NCBI RefSeq assembly: GCF_002994745.2 | Contig: NC_037089.1 | Coordinates: 81,120,347 to 81,184,346, forward strand | Reading direction: 5' to 3' | Length of the DNA: 64,000 bases | Source of the DNA: Rosa chinensis | Lineage: Eukaryota; Streptophyta; Magnoliopsida; Rosales; Rosaceae | Shown: positions 1 through 12,286 of the stretch, piece after piece | Position numbering within the stretch: the first letter of the stretch is position 1 | How the letters are laid out: each line of letters opens with the position of its first letter | The notes under the pieces: generated by a model | What the model saw: only the letters and a program-made list of their open reading frames with translations | The model's database searches: none | Told to the model about the DNA's origin: nothing | Position numbers and translations under genes: made by a program

Positions 1-751
1 TTCATTTGATAGAATCCCCGATTGCTCGTTGTAATAGCACAAGATGGGAGGGACTTCAATTCTTTTCCAAGACTTGGTTCTCAACGAGAAGATGTCAGCC
101 TTGGTTCCCTTGATAGTGTTTGTGGAGCAATCGATATCATTAGCTAAAGCAACATATTTGTAGTCGTCGGTGGCGGAAACATAACCAAAACCACTACTAG
201 CAAAAGCTATCACTCCATCCAGCAAACTTTGTGGTTTCCTCTCCCATACAGGCAATTTGCGGATGAATCCGGTTGAAGGGTTCCAGATACACACGTTTTT
301 ATAATGTCTTTCGTAGGCAGACAATTCACCTAAACATACTAAACCATTGCAAGATCCCAGTTTTTTTTCCTTGAGTGGGGAGGAAAGAAAGGAATTAGGT
401 ACATTGGTCACCAGCCAAGACCTCTAAGGATTGAAATTTTGGATTACTAGTGTAGACTGGTATTTCAAACCATTTTAACGGAAATTTACTTCGCCTGGAA
501 ACACAGAGTAGTGATTGACCAAGACTTCTCTGCTCGGATGCTACTTTGTAGTAGGGTTTGGAGAACTGGGGGTCAAATAATATTAAAGAACGCCATTTTT
601 TTGAAACGCAACTACATTGGATCAAATATTTGAAGGGCAACTTTAACAGAATTTCCACAATAATGTCTTCAGGGAGCTTGACAACGCGCTGATCTTCTTC
701 TTGTTCGTCATTGGACACTCGACGTGCTTTTCCTTGTGCCTGAAGCAACAC
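1..751 (-). pseudogene. F-box protein gene, F-box-associated type, frameshifted and cut by the window edge
   Basis: The minus-strand frame from the ATG at 751 encodes an acidic leader and then an F-box (LPEDIIVEILLKLPFKYL, then CVSKKWRSLI), the segment that binds SKP1 in SCF ubiquitin ligases. This frame stops at about 395. Shifting by one base, the reading resumes at once (about 392 down to 1) with SCNGLVCLGE, IWNPSTGFIRKLP and FGYVSATDDYKYVAL, which are hallmarks of the F-box-associated substrate-recognition domain. The two halves follow each other in the normal family order, so one gene has been broken by a single-base indel near 390-398, close to a run of eight T on the plus strand. The C-terminal part lies outside the window. 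It could also be a sequencing error in a living gene. F-box and FBA identity is secure; pseudogene status is moderate. Confidence 0.7.
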
Positions 752-2610
752 CTTCTAGCTCTTTAAACTGAAGATAATGTTAACATGTATGAATCTCTAT
801 ACATATAGATCGTTTAAACCTAATAATACCACAGGAACAATTTAGGAGAGGTTAATCCTATTCAACTAGGAGTACTCCATACATCAAAGCAATACTTTAT
901 TGGGAAAGGAATTATTATACTATATACTAAAGGAGTGTTCGCCTTATGAATAGTGGAATACCGGTTTTACCCTTCTATGTTCAGAAAAATTACACAGTCC
1001 ACCTATTGATCTACGGAGCCACCACCGAATTATCGACTTCTCGCGTCTTCTTTTCTTTGCCGCCGCAAACAGATAGACGCTGAGAGAGGTAGAAAATTGA
1101 TAGAGACAGACAGAGAGGTGTTTGTTTTCGGTTGTTTGCCCGATCTGTGCATAAAGAGTAGATCATTCGGAAGCTTCTGGGAATTGATATGAAGGAGGAA
1201 GAACTCAGTATTAAAACCAATTGATTGAGGTACGAAGCTGTGTTTTTGCTTCCGTTTTACAACTGGATATTTGGTGCATGATAGCCATCGTGTTTCTTAT
1301 TCCTCTGTCTGGTTTTGTTAAAAGGTTGCTTCTGATCGGTGGTTAGTCAGTACTTCGTTTCTTTGTTTAAGATTGGCTTCAATGATTGTTGAGCTTTTTT
1401 GAGTGACATTTTGATTCGTATGAAATGCTTATGGTTTAGAGGAGCTCCATTTTATGGCGTGATCTAAGTTTTGATCATTTTTATTTGACATAATTCTTAG
1501 TATTAAGTTATTAACGACCAGTGTGAGAAGGGAATAATTTCATCTTATTCATAGTCAACGGTCATATTTATGATTTTGAATAGAAAACACTCAATCCATG
1601 AGTTTTTCTCCTCTCCGCTAGCTCCTGTAATAGTTGGCCTTGCTACAGAAACATGGTACTTCTGTTTTTGGAAAGGTAAACGGTTATGGTAGTAGCTCAA
1701 TCGAAACATTACAAAGTTAAAATCAGGTTTAAGTTTTAACCCTTTTTTATTTTACTAATCTGGTCTGTGGTAGTATTTAGTGGTGCCCTTATTGAACTGA
1801 AGCATCACTAATGCAACAGCAGCAACTTCATCTTTAACTGAATCCCAAAACAAGCACTCACATGGTATAAATTCCAGAAAGGACAATACTTCAGCTTTGA
1901 AAATCAAACTTCCATACATTTTATCAAAATCTCTATACATGCTGGTATTAAACAGATATTTTCCCTAAAATTGACTGGCAACTTTTGTGTTGAGGTAAAA
2001 AATGGTTTCAGAACTTAATCATAACTGCCACACTTATATCAAACCAATGTTTACAGTCTTTATTTACATCTATTTACCGTAAACCCTAATCCCTCAACCT
2101 TTATTTAAGTTTTATGTTTCCATTTGTTTTATGATCTTTATTATAAAAAATGATGTCTTCGCTCATTCCCTGCTTTCTCAATTGGCAAATACATTGACCA
2201 TGCTGTTTTTAATAATGAAATATCTTTGATAATGTTTGCAGGTTTCACTCGCTATTACTGTTTGTGCTAGGGGTGGTTTATATCTTAATTGGTTGAAGGC
2301 CATTATTTTTTAGGTTTATTTGACTGATGCTGGTTTGCTATAGCAATTAGGACTGTGTCAGACTAATAGTTAGTTCTACTGACTAATAGAACACTAACCG
2401 TATTAGACCATGACTGTTCAAACAAAAAATTACATGAGTTAGAGAATTCATTACTATAGCTTGGGTGATTGTTATCTCCCTATCTATGAATGTTGGATTG
2501 TGAAGTATATTTATGTCTTTTGATGCATAAATCTATATGTTTCTGAGTTGCACCAAATTTAACAAGGATCATAGCAATCCATACAATTTTTGTGACATTT
2601 TCTGGCGTAA
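752..2610. other. Intergenic or leader region, no coding gene seen
   Basis: AT-rich DNA without a convincing ORF. A pyrimidine-poor stretch at about 1000-1229 ends in a good donor-like site (GAG followed by GTACGA) and could be a 5' untranslated exon on the plus strand, perhaps once serving the PRP31-like relic downstream. This is weak evidence. Confidence 0.3.
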
Positions 2611-2940
2611 TTGCAGGCATCTCTGGCCTATTCATTTTTGCTGACCTTGATGAGCTATCTGACAATGAAGCCAATGTTCCTGTGAGTATTTTATAAAATG
2701 CTTTTGCCCTTTATAAGAATGGTTAGTGAGCTATTGAAAGTTCACATCTGTCTCGATCTTTGAACCAATTCATTATTGATTTTTCAGGTTGAAGGTGATG
2801 CTGGTGTTGCAAGCATGGAGCAAGATGTCAATGGTGACTTGGCAAACTTAAAGACACTTAACTTATGATGATTAGTGTTTCAAAATTGCAAAAATCACAA
2901 AGATTTGGCGATATAATGCAGCTGTGTTTCAAAATGACTC
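2611..2940 (+). pseudogene. PRP31 (U4/U6 snRNP splicing factor) 5' fragment, decayed
   Basis: Two exon-like pieces match the N-terminus of plant PRP31, the NOP-domain protein of the U4/U6.U5 tri-snRNP. The first (2611-2681) reads FADLDELSDNEANVP and ends at a GTGAGT donor. The second (from about 2788, after TTTTTCAG) reads ...DLANLKTLN, then stops in the TATGATGATTAG stretch. After a frame change it continues VSKLQKSQRFGDIMQ, again PRP31-like. The expected start codon is replaced (GCAGGCATCT where ATGGCATCT is expected) and a base is missing in the first exon, so at least three lesions are visible. The retained intron-like gap shows it came from genomic duplication, not from a processed transcript. 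The rest of PRP31 was not found downstream. The open frame on the opposite strand here is an antisense shadow. Confidence 0.65.
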
Positions 2941-3527
2941 TTTTACTTATTCTTGGCAGATGTTTTGGTCTCCAAAAATTTTAAGTCTCTATATGTCTGA
3001 AAAATCTATCCTTTCACTGTTTATTTATCATTTGTTTCTTATGCTACGTAGTTGTTTGAATGTTTCTTGAGTTAAATTGTATCTTCACTAAATAGGATAA
3101 TCCTTTGATTTAATCAAAGAAGAGAGAAGCAGGGGAGGAATCAAAGATATCTTTTATGAGAGTCATGAGCACAAAAGTGCGAGAATAGATTAAATAAGCT
3201 AAAAAAAACAATTTAAACTTTGAATAGATTTAGTTATTTGTATTGGCTCCTCCATATGCTTCCTAATATCAAAATGAAAATATTAATTAGAATTATTTGT
3301 TAGTTTGTCATTCATTACCAGTTGATCTCCCTGCCGTTTCGTCTATTTCTATTTTATTTAGGTAATGAGAGTATGGTGTTTAAATTGCAGAAAGTGAACA
3401 TCCGCCTACTTTTGACGTACGTTTATATCTTTTACTGTTTGTGAATTGAGGTACATTGGGTTTTAGTCATGCATGTATATATTTAGGGCTTTCTTTATTT
3501 TCCAGTAATTTATAACAATGTGCCAGG

Positions 3528-3722
3528 ATTAGTGGACATGGTATCCATGGCTTTAGGCTTTTGGTTATTTATATTGATTGCAGTTCAATTCAATTTGCAA
3601 TATGCTTGCACAAGGTTGTTTCAGTATTAGTGGACATGGTATCCACGGCTTTAGGCTTTTGGTTATTTGTATTGATTGCAGTTCAATTCAATTTGCAATA
3701 TGCTTGCACAGGGTTGTTTCAG
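3528..3722. repeat. 98-bp tandem duplication
   Basis: Two adjacent copies (3528-3625 and 3626-3722) begin ATTAGTGGACATGGTATCCA and end in GGTTGTTTCAG. They differ at only a few positions, so this is a fairly recent local duplication. Confidence 0.85.
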
Positions 3723-3953
3723 TACTCCTACTAGCATTGATATGATGTTCAGAACTTGAAACAACTAAATGTGGTTATTAGTATTTCTATTCAGCAGATT
3801 CTCATTTTAGAGCTGTCTATTGTGTTGCAAAAGCTCTTGGTGCATAATCTTACGGATAATAAACGCAAAAGCATCTCAACCTGTTCAGTGATACAAAGAT
3901 AGTTTTACTGAAATCACCTCAATGTGTTTGCTAATTCAGTCTATTTCATTCAG

Positions 3954-4177
3954 GTGCTTCAGATTTTCTACCAATAAAGAAAATCAAGATTTTCTGTAGT
4001 CTTGGAGAGGAACATGCAACTCATGCTCACCACTCCGACCGCAATATCCAAGAAAATCTGGTAGCCAAGCTCCTAAAATATGTTGAGTGGGCAACATGGG
4101 ATTGTGGTTGTTATAACATAGGTAATATCAGGGAAGGGCTGATTTGTGACAGGATAGGGATTGGCTTACATTGCTGA
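3954..4177 (+). other. Open 74-codon stretch after an acceptor-like site, unrecognised
   Basis: After TTTCATTCAG at 3944-3953 a frame runs open to TGA at 4175-4177. It reads GASDFLPIKKIKIFCSLGE and later LLKYVEWATWDCGCYNIGNI, which is compositionally protein-like. No start codon or upstream exon could be assigned, although a short acceptor/donor-flanked piece lies at about 3391-3418. It may be the last exon of a decayed gene. I do not recognise the family. Confidence 0.25.
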
Positions 4178-5291
4178 TGTACGTAGTGTGCAACATCTGA
4201 ATAACAAATTTTGCCAATGCTTGAATCTGTATGTTGTAGTATCTCTTATGAGGCAAAATGTCCACAATGACAACTTCAAATGTCAGTAAGCCTGCAATTT
4301 GGTGTTAACAAGATGTAAAATAAAAATGACTTCATGAATTAGTGTGCAACAATTATCATTTCTTCGTTATGCAATCGCTATAGTTCAATCAATAATACAT
4401 ATTAATAGAAAGACCCGGAAGCGCGGGATAACTATCTAGTCCGAAAGTATTGACTCACCAATTGTTTGCCACATAATCGTTTCGACTTTTTTCTTTTGGG
4501 AATAGTTCGAGTACATTTGTTTTGAAAAACAAAATAATGAATTAAAGATGGAGGTGAATCCTACCGAAGAGGAGAGGTTAGTGCATTCATAACTTGGTTT
4601 CCTTCGTGATATCTGACAAAAACAAATCTTCTGCAACACTCAAAACTACCAATGAACTAACAAGGGAGAGTAGAGAAAGTCGAGCACAAGAGATCAATCT
4701 TCCCCCAACCAAACAAATTTTCTAATGCAGTTGCCAAGATAATTAACTCGGTCGCCTTAGTTTAACATGAACACACATACAAAGAAGTATATAGAAGAAT
4801 CGAACCGGCGCAAAAGTACATGTGTATAACTTTAAAATGATGCAACTTTCTAGCCTATCCAAATTCAGTTCTAAAGTATTTTCGAATTAGTATAAATTTA
4901 TATAAAAAAAAATAACATGTTTTGATTAACATCATGACCATGAAAAACACATGAACCTTAAAAAATTATCATTAATATTTGTAAGTCATTGAATTTACAC
5001 TAATTTATAATTTTTCAAAAAATACTCTATGTTCAAGTAAATCCAGAATATGTGTCTGACACAAACTCTAGGTTATTTGACATAGTTGTAATACAGTTTT
5101 GAATTAGAGATATTCTCGGAGATATTCATAGATATCTGATTAATTGTACGATTATCTTTCCTTGTACAACTCTGATTCTATGTCTTATAATCCTCTATAT
5201 AAATAGGCCCCTATTATCAATGAAAGTATGATTCAATTATCTCCCAATTCAGTTTTCCTTAAACACTTTTGCATTTATTTTTTATAGTGGC
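4178..5291. other. Intergenic, no gene seen
   Basis: AT-rich spacer. The short ORFs here have no recognisable motif and no exon structure. Confidence 0.4.
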
Positions 5292-5462
5292 GTTCACCTG
5301 GTCAGTTGCTTGACTCAAGAATTTATGCTCAACAACCCTTAGATTTACATCCAAGAGTGGAAAACAAAACACCTTAACTTAATAATAATTCTCTCTGCCC
5401 TTAGATTTACATCTAAATGTGGTTGAGCATTATTTTCTTAGTCAATAACTGACCTTGTGAAC
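5292..5462. mobile_element. MITE with GTTCAC termini, copy 1
   Basis: A 171-bp element begins GTTCACCTGGTCAGTT and ends with the near inverse AACTGACCTTGTGAAC. The interior carries two related CCCTTAGATTTACATC blocks. A second copy with the same ends lies at 40019-40188, which shows it is a dispersed element. No coding capacity. The target duplication is unclear, so the superfamily is not assigned. Confidence 0.75.
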
Positions 5463-5709
5463 ATTTTCGTATTTTTTATCACACTAAGAACTAGTCTTCA
5501 TGAGTCGACCCACAACCTCCGAACTTACTGAAAAAAAACCTTACACAACTAAAAACCAACGGTCCGTTTCATATGCTTCTAAAAATATGCCAAAAAAATA
5601 ATAATAAAAAATTGCTAATGGACTGAAAATTGACTTGTGGGTCCCAACACTGATCATTATTCCTTGAATTTAGCCACGTAGCTTGGCCGTTTCTGTAAAA
5701 TCTAACAAT

Positions 5710-5737
5710 TTCGCGATGCTTCGCCGAGCTTCCCAAA
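5710..5737 (+). promoter_or_regulatory. Heat-shock-element-like array upstream of ClpB3
   Basis: Trinucleotides at exact 5-bp spacing read TTC, GAT, TTC, CGA, TTC, AAA. This is the alternating nTTCnnGAAn pattern bound by heat-shock factor trimers, with the three TTC units perfect and the GAA units degenerate. It lies about 350 bp before the ClpB3 start. Plant ClpB3 genes are known to be heat-inducible, so the placement makes sense, but factor binding is inferred. Confidence 0.5.
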
Positions 5738-6062
5738 TCGTTACTGGAACCCTACGGAATCACACACACACTATTCTTCTTCTTCTCCCTTTTTTTGTGG
5801 GCATGAGATGACAGCAACAAAATCAAAATCACCATAAAAATAAAAAATAAAAATAAATATATTTTTATAAGTTTCGACTTTCGAATTTTGAGCTCTTGCT
5901 AATCGCCTTCACTCCTACTCAAACCTTCTTCTTCACCCAAGAACAGAAGAACTTCTCTCTCTCTCAACAATCTCAAATCTTTTTCTCATTCCCACGCAAA
6001 GCTCCCATCTTTCTCTTCTCGCCGGAAAACCCACTTCGCCGTTAACGCTATAAGCCCCGGCG

Positions 6063-9000
6063 ATGACCTCGTCGACCACCTCGTTCGCTGCTTCCGGCGT
6101 CGGCCTTCGTCTTCCCCAGTCTGTTTCCACCAAGTGTTGCAGTAAAGCTTCTCTCTTTCCTCGCCCAACTCTCTCCCTCACCTTCCACGCCAGACCCCAA
6201 TTCTTCCGGGGACTAGCGTCCCGGCAATTCAACCCGAACGGTGCGTTTGGGACCGGGTCGGGCCGACTGGGCCGGGCTCCGAACCCGTTTGTTGTGCGCT
6301 CCGAGGCTTCTTCAACCGGAAGGGTATGTTGTACTGCTAATTTTGGATAGTGAAATTAGTGAGAGTTTTAATCTTTATGTAGAAATTTGAATGTGTGACT
6401 TGGTTTTGGTGGTGGTGAAGGGACAGATTACACAGCAGGAATTCACTGAAATGGCGTGGCAGGCGGTGGTTTCGTCGCCGGAAGTGGCCAAGGAGAACAA
6501 GCATCAGATAGTGGAGACTGAGCATTTGATGAAGGCATTGCTTGAGCAGAAGAATGGGCTTGCTCGTCGGATTTTCGCTAAGGCTGGGGTGGATAATAGT
6601 AGGCTTCTTGAGGCCACTGATAAGTATATTCAGCGCCAACCTAAGGTAGTATGCACATCAAGTTTACTTGTTTATGACTTCGGCATTGCTCGTTTGTAGT
6701 CTTGACTTCATTGAATGTATTTGATGAATGTTTTAAACTATAGTAGATTAATGGCTGAGGATAGCTGTGAGTTGCAGGTGCCTTACGTATTCGTGTACTT
6801 GCAAAATGTTTAGGCTAGTAATTGATGTTCAATAATTTGACATAGAACTACGGAATTTGGATGCCTTTAAAGCACATGATAGAGGTAGAGGGTGGCTTTA
6901 GTCATAATTCTTAGACGGCCAAGAATTTTATTGTGTAGTTCAATGTATTTATGCTATGACCTTAGTTAACTTATGTTGATCTCTGTTTTACTGCATTAGG
7001 TTCTTGGTGACTCTGCGGGATCGATGTTAGGACGTGATTTGGAAGCCTTGCTTCAGAGAGCCAGGGATTACAAGAAGGAATATGGGGACTCGTTTGTGTC
7101 TGTGGAGCATTTGGTTCTTGGTTTCATTCAAGATCAACGATTTGGGAAGCAAATATTTAAGGATTTTCAAATCTCCAAGCAGTCTTTGAAGTCGGCTATA
7201 GAATCCATAAGGGGACGGCAATCAGTTATTGACCAAGGTTGCAATGTGTTTCATTTCTTCACTGTACAAGGGGTTGTGTGTGTCCCTCTGTCTGTGTAAT
7301 GCTTTGTGCAAAACACACAGGGTGGGGAAAATAAAAGCAGGATTTTGCAGTGTTTTGTATTCCAGTCTTCTCGTGTGCCTTAGATAGCAATTTCAATATG
7401 TTGTTTGCAGCGCTGAGTGCTGACTTCTTTTAATTTCCGATTGTATGAAAGTATGACTCTCTTTTGATGCTGCAGATCCTGAGGGGAAATATGAGTCCCT
7501 TGAAAAGTATGGAAAAGATCTGACAGCCATGGCAAAAGAAGGAAAGCTTGACCCGGTAATAGGAAGAGATGATGAAATACGCAGGTGCATCCAGATTCTC
7601 TCAAGAAGAACAAAGAATAACCCAGTGCTGATTGGTGAACCAGGTGTTGGGAAAACTGCGATTTCAGAAGGGTAAGTACCTTATTATTTTTTAATTTTAA
7701 TTTTTCTATGGTAACTAAGTAGCATGTGAAAATGAGGGTTATGTCAAAAAAAGAAAAAGAAAAAAAGAATGTGAGGATTTTAATTAGAGATGTTTTTAGG
7801 CTCAATATGTTTCCCTCATAAACAGCTTATTTTTTAATTTTAATTTTTCTATGGTAACTAAGTAGCATGTGAAAATGAGGGTTATGTCAAAAAAAGAAAA
7901 AGAAAAAAAGAATGTGAGGATTTTATTAGAGATGTTTTTAGGCTCAATAGGTTTCCCTCATAAACAGCTTGCCCAGTTCCTGACTTATCCTGTATGTAAT
8001 TTCACTTGTTTGTGTTGTTTCTGCAAGCCAAAGTGAACTGTTAAAGCTGTTAAAACCATTGAATCCAGCTCTTCAGATGCATAACATAATTAAAATTTTC
8101 AAACATACGGTTCTTCAGTATCAGCAAATACCCTAACACTGATGCTTCTGTACATGGGTTTTATCCTTTACTGACAACTTTAGGTTGATGTAGGTTGATC
8201 TATTTTTCACTTGTTTGGATGATGATTACTTTTTCTGCTTTATTTTTTAGTAAATCTAACCCTATCTCTTCAACAGGCTTGCTCAGCGAATTGTGCAAGG
8301 GGATGTCCCACAAGCTTTAATGAATCGTAAGGTGTGTTCTATATTTTGAATTTGAAGACAGCTTCTACTAGGAACCTGTGCCCCTCTCTTCGTTTTTTTC
8401 TCAATTAATGTATGTAAATGACATTCTTCTCTTTACAGCTAATATCTCTTGACATGGGTGCACTAATTGCTGGAGCAAAATATCGGGGAGAGTTTGAGGA
8501 TAGGCTGAAGGCTGTACTCAAGGAAGTAACAGAATCAGAGGGCCAGATTGTCCTTTTTATTGATGAGATCCACACAGTTGTCGGGGCAGGTATTAAACTT
8601 ATTGAATTTTAGTTCTCATAATTGTTGGTGGATCGAACTTTTACTTGTCATTTATAGGTGGAAGGGCTTTCCTTTTTTGTCTACTCTATTTTTGTTTTGG
8701 GTTAAATGACAATATTTTAATTTTAGAATAGTTCTTTTATGTCCAAATCACTTTGAGTTTGAATCGGTGGTCTACTGTTATTTGTTTCAGGTGCTACAAA
8801 TGGTGCAATGGATGCTGGCAATCTTTTAAAACCCATGCTTGGTCGGGGAGAGTTGCGGTGTATAGGTGCAACAACACTGGATGAATATCGCAAATATATT
8901 GAGAAAGATCCAGCATTGGAGCGTCGTTTTCAGCAAGTTTATGTTGATCAACCTACTGTTGAGGATACAATTTCGATACTCCGGGGATTGCGTGAAAGAT

Positions 9001-11572
9001 ATGAGTTGCATCACGGGGTCCGCATTTCTGATGGTGCACTTGTGGAAGCTGCAATTCTCTCAGACCGTTACATCAGTGGGAGATTTTTACCTGACAAAGG
9101 TAATTTCCTTCACAAAATACATAGAAAATGTATAATCTATGATCGTGTGAATGTGTATGCTGGACAAAACGAAAGATGCAATATTTAATCCTTCGCACTT
9201 TTCTGTGGTTTTTTCCTTCTATTCATCACACACGCACACATGTATGTATAAATGGGCATGATGAAAAATTGACATGACAGGCTTTAAGAAATAAACTTAG
9301 CTGAAGCTTTGAATCATCTTAGTGTTTTATCATTAGATAACTGCGATAGTCATATGAAGTACTTATTCTTGGAGCAAACCAACAGATGTATGTTTTAGCA
9401 ATATCACGTAGCTCTCTTTATATATCTGAAGACAAACTGGAACATGAATTTCATGGCACTTGTCTGGTCTCCCAAAGTGGCGTTTGTAGTATAAATCTTG
9501 GAAGAGATGAGGTAGGGTATTTGAAATGTGAAAATATATGCTTCTTAGATATCATGGTTCCTGTTTTTATCGGCAGATTTGTAAGGCTGTCAGAATGTCT
9601 GTCCAGCTGATTAGTGTGCACTTAACACTGAAGAACTTTTGTGCAATTCATTTCTTAGCTTTCACATTTTACATGGAATATCTTTTATGTCCTTGAATTG
9701 CAGCTATTGACTTAGTTGATGAAGCTGCTGCTAAATTGAAAATGGAAATTACATCAAAGCCCACAGCCCTAGATGAGATCAATCGTTCAGTATTGAAACT
9801 TGAAATGGAAAGACTGTCACTTACAAATGACACTGACAAAGCGTCCAAAGAGAGATTGAACCGCCTTGAGGCAGAGTTGTCCATCTTAAAAGAGAAACAA
9901 TCTCAGCTGTCTGAGCAGTGGGAACATGAGAAGTCTGTCATGACTCGCATTCAGTCAATCAAGGAAGAGGTAGGCACCTTGAAGTTCTGTTCTTTATACT
10001 GTTATGATTTTCTGTTTCAGCTTGTGTGAGAGCAATTATTTTTAATCCAACTTTGAAAGAACAGAAAAACTGTACTCCTCATTTTGATCCAAATTTGAAA
10101 CAGTGGTGATTCAATTGGGATGAAATATTAATCATGTTGCTGAAATTTAAAATGTGGTAAATTTGAAGTACTTGGTTGTTGAGAAACAAGTGTTTGTGTT
10201 ATAACAGGTTGACAGGGTAAATCTGGAGATCCAGCAGGCTGAACGAGAGTATGATCTTAACCGTGCTGCTGAGCTGAAGTATGGAAGTCTGAATTCCTTA
10301 CAGCGCCAACTCCTTGGTGCTGAAAAGGAGCTCGATGAGTATATCAGGTCTGGGAAATCAATGCTGAGGGAGGAAGTTACGGGAAATGACATTTCTGAAA
10401 TTGTCAGCAAGTGGACTGGTATTCCTGTTTCCAAGCTTCTACAGTCAGAGAGGGAAAAGCTCTTGCATTTGGAGGAAGAGCTGCATAAACGTGTTGTAGG
10501 ACAGGATCCTGCAGTGAAATCAGTAGCTGAAGCTATTCAGCGGTCTCGAGCAGGTCTCTCAGATCCACATCGCCCGATCGCTAGTTTCATGTTCATGGGC
10601 CCCACCGGTGTAGGGAAGACAGAACTAGCCAAGACCCTTGCTTCCTACATGTTCAACACTGAAGAAGCTCTTGTTAGAATTGATATGAGTGAGTACATGG
10701 AAAAGCATGCTGTCTCAAGACTGATAGGAGCTCCACCTGGCTATGTGGGGTATGAGGAGGGAGGACAGCTGACGGAGGTTGTTCGCCGGAGGCCATATTC
10801 AGTTATCCTATTTGACGAGATTGAAAAGGCGCATTCTGATGTGTTCAATGTTTTCCTTCAAATTTTAGATGATGGGAGAGTAACTGACTCACAGGGCCGC
10901 ACTGTGAGTTTCACCAACACCGTGATCATTATGACCTCAAATGTTGGTTCACAGTACATACTTAATGGAGATGATGAAGTATCGCCAAAGGAGTTAGGTT
11001 ATGAAACTATAAAGCAGCGGGTCATGGAGGCTGCAAGGTCCATATTTCGCCCTGAGTTCATGAATCGGGTTGATGAGTACATAGTTTTCCAGCCCTTGGA
11101 CCGTGATCAGATAAACAACATTGTCAAGATACAGGTAATTTGCTCTTCAAAAATGTTTACTATCTTGAAAACTTTGCTGATAGACATTTAAAATAAATCT
11201 CCTTCTCTGATTACTCATGGTTTTCGCTTTTTTTTACAACAGTTGCAACGAGTCCAAAAGAGAATTGCAGACCGCAAGATGAAGATCCAAGTGAGCGAGG
11301 CAGCTGTGCAGCTTCTTGGAAATCTCGGCTACGATCCAAACTATGGTGCTAGGCCAGTCAAGCGAGTGATTCAGCAATATGTGGAAAATGAGCTTGCCAA
11401 GGGCATCTTGAGGGGAGAGTTTAAAGAAGAAGACATCATTTTGGTCGACACAGAGGTCACGGCGTTTGCCAATGGCCAGCTACCCCAGCAAAAGCTAGTC
11501 TTCAAGACGGTTGAAACTGGTTCAGAATCTCCTGCAGCGGAGAACAAAGAAGCTTTGTCAGGGGCCGTTTAA
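6063..11572 (+). CDS. CLPB3: Chloroplast ClpB-type protein disaggregase (Hsp100), ClpB3
   Basis: An AAA+ unfoldase that, with Hsp70, rescues aggregated proteins in the plastid stroma; it is needed for chloroplast development and heat recovery. Ten exons join in frame: 6063-6323, 6421-6645, 7000-7237, 7476-7671, 8277-8331, 8439-8589, 8791-9099, 9704-9969, 10208-11134, 11243-11572, giving 985 aa. Residues 1 to about 80 form a Ser/Arg-rich transit peptide. A Clp N-domain double repeat follows. NBD1 has Walker A GEPGVGKT (about 295-302), pore-loop YRGEF (about 340) and Walker B VLFIDE (about 363-368). The ClpB-specific coiled-coil middle domain is in exons 8-9. NBD2 has Walker A GPTGVGKT (about 698-705), pore-loop GYVGYEEGG and Walker B VILFDE (about 766-771). 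The tail is ClpB-like, and no IGF-type loop for ClpP docking is seen. All introns are GT-AG. The length is slightly above the Arabidopsis protein. The gene looks intact. Confidence 0.95.
7684..7970. repeat. 143-bp tandem duplication inside ClpB3 intron 4
   Basis: Two adjacent copies (7684-7826 and 7827-7970) contain the same purine tract AAAAAAAGAAAAAGAAAAAA and the block CTATGGTAACTAAGTAGCAT. They differ by about two changes, so the event is recent. It does not touch splice sites. Confidence 0.85.
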
Positions 11573-12286
11573 GGCTTTTGTATCGGCACACTAGTATAGT
11601 TTTTCAACAAGTTTAAATCATAGTCTGGAGATTTCTCCTGTATATGACATTTTCCTGTAGAAAGTACAAGCTTCAAAGTATGTTTTAATCTTTGGTTAAT
11701 ATAAATTCGCCGTTTTGGCATGTCAATATACTATCACCACTTTTTAGTCATACATGAAGCTTCGAGAAATAGAATACCCCATTTCTGCTTGAATTACGAA
11801 TAAGTCAGCATCCGACAATAACATACTTTTAGGTTCTATGAATACGTTCCTATTCGCTCTTTTATGCATTGGTTCGGAGAGGTCATGTAGTTTTGGTCAT
11901 GTTTTCGTTAAAATGGAACAAGTTTATGTAAATTATTCATAGATACAAGACATGTATTATTCTGAAAAACTCACTATGTCCTATCGAATTTTCCGTCGTT
12001 AAAAATAAATTTAGATATAAGTTTTTGTTGGTACACGAAAATATACTGACGAAATAATTTCATTTGTAAAAGAGAAATAATTCAAAATATATTTCTTTGT
12101 CTTATTGAATAATCCTCCTTTTTTTTTTTTGAATAGATAAACCTCGTTTTTATCTTCTCAAAAAAAAGAAAAGAAAAAAAAAAGGACAGAAAATAAATAT
12201 TACGAAGTAGTCTTAGACCTGTAAATGCCCTCTGGCCTTTGCCGCCAACTCTTTCAGTCTCTCCACTCTCCTCTGTGCAGAAGCAA

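Noticed and set aside
2480..2674. Minus-strand 64-aa frame beginning MASLSDSSSRSAKM
   Set aside because: It is the antisense shadow of the PRP31-like FADLDELSDNEA exon on the plus strand.
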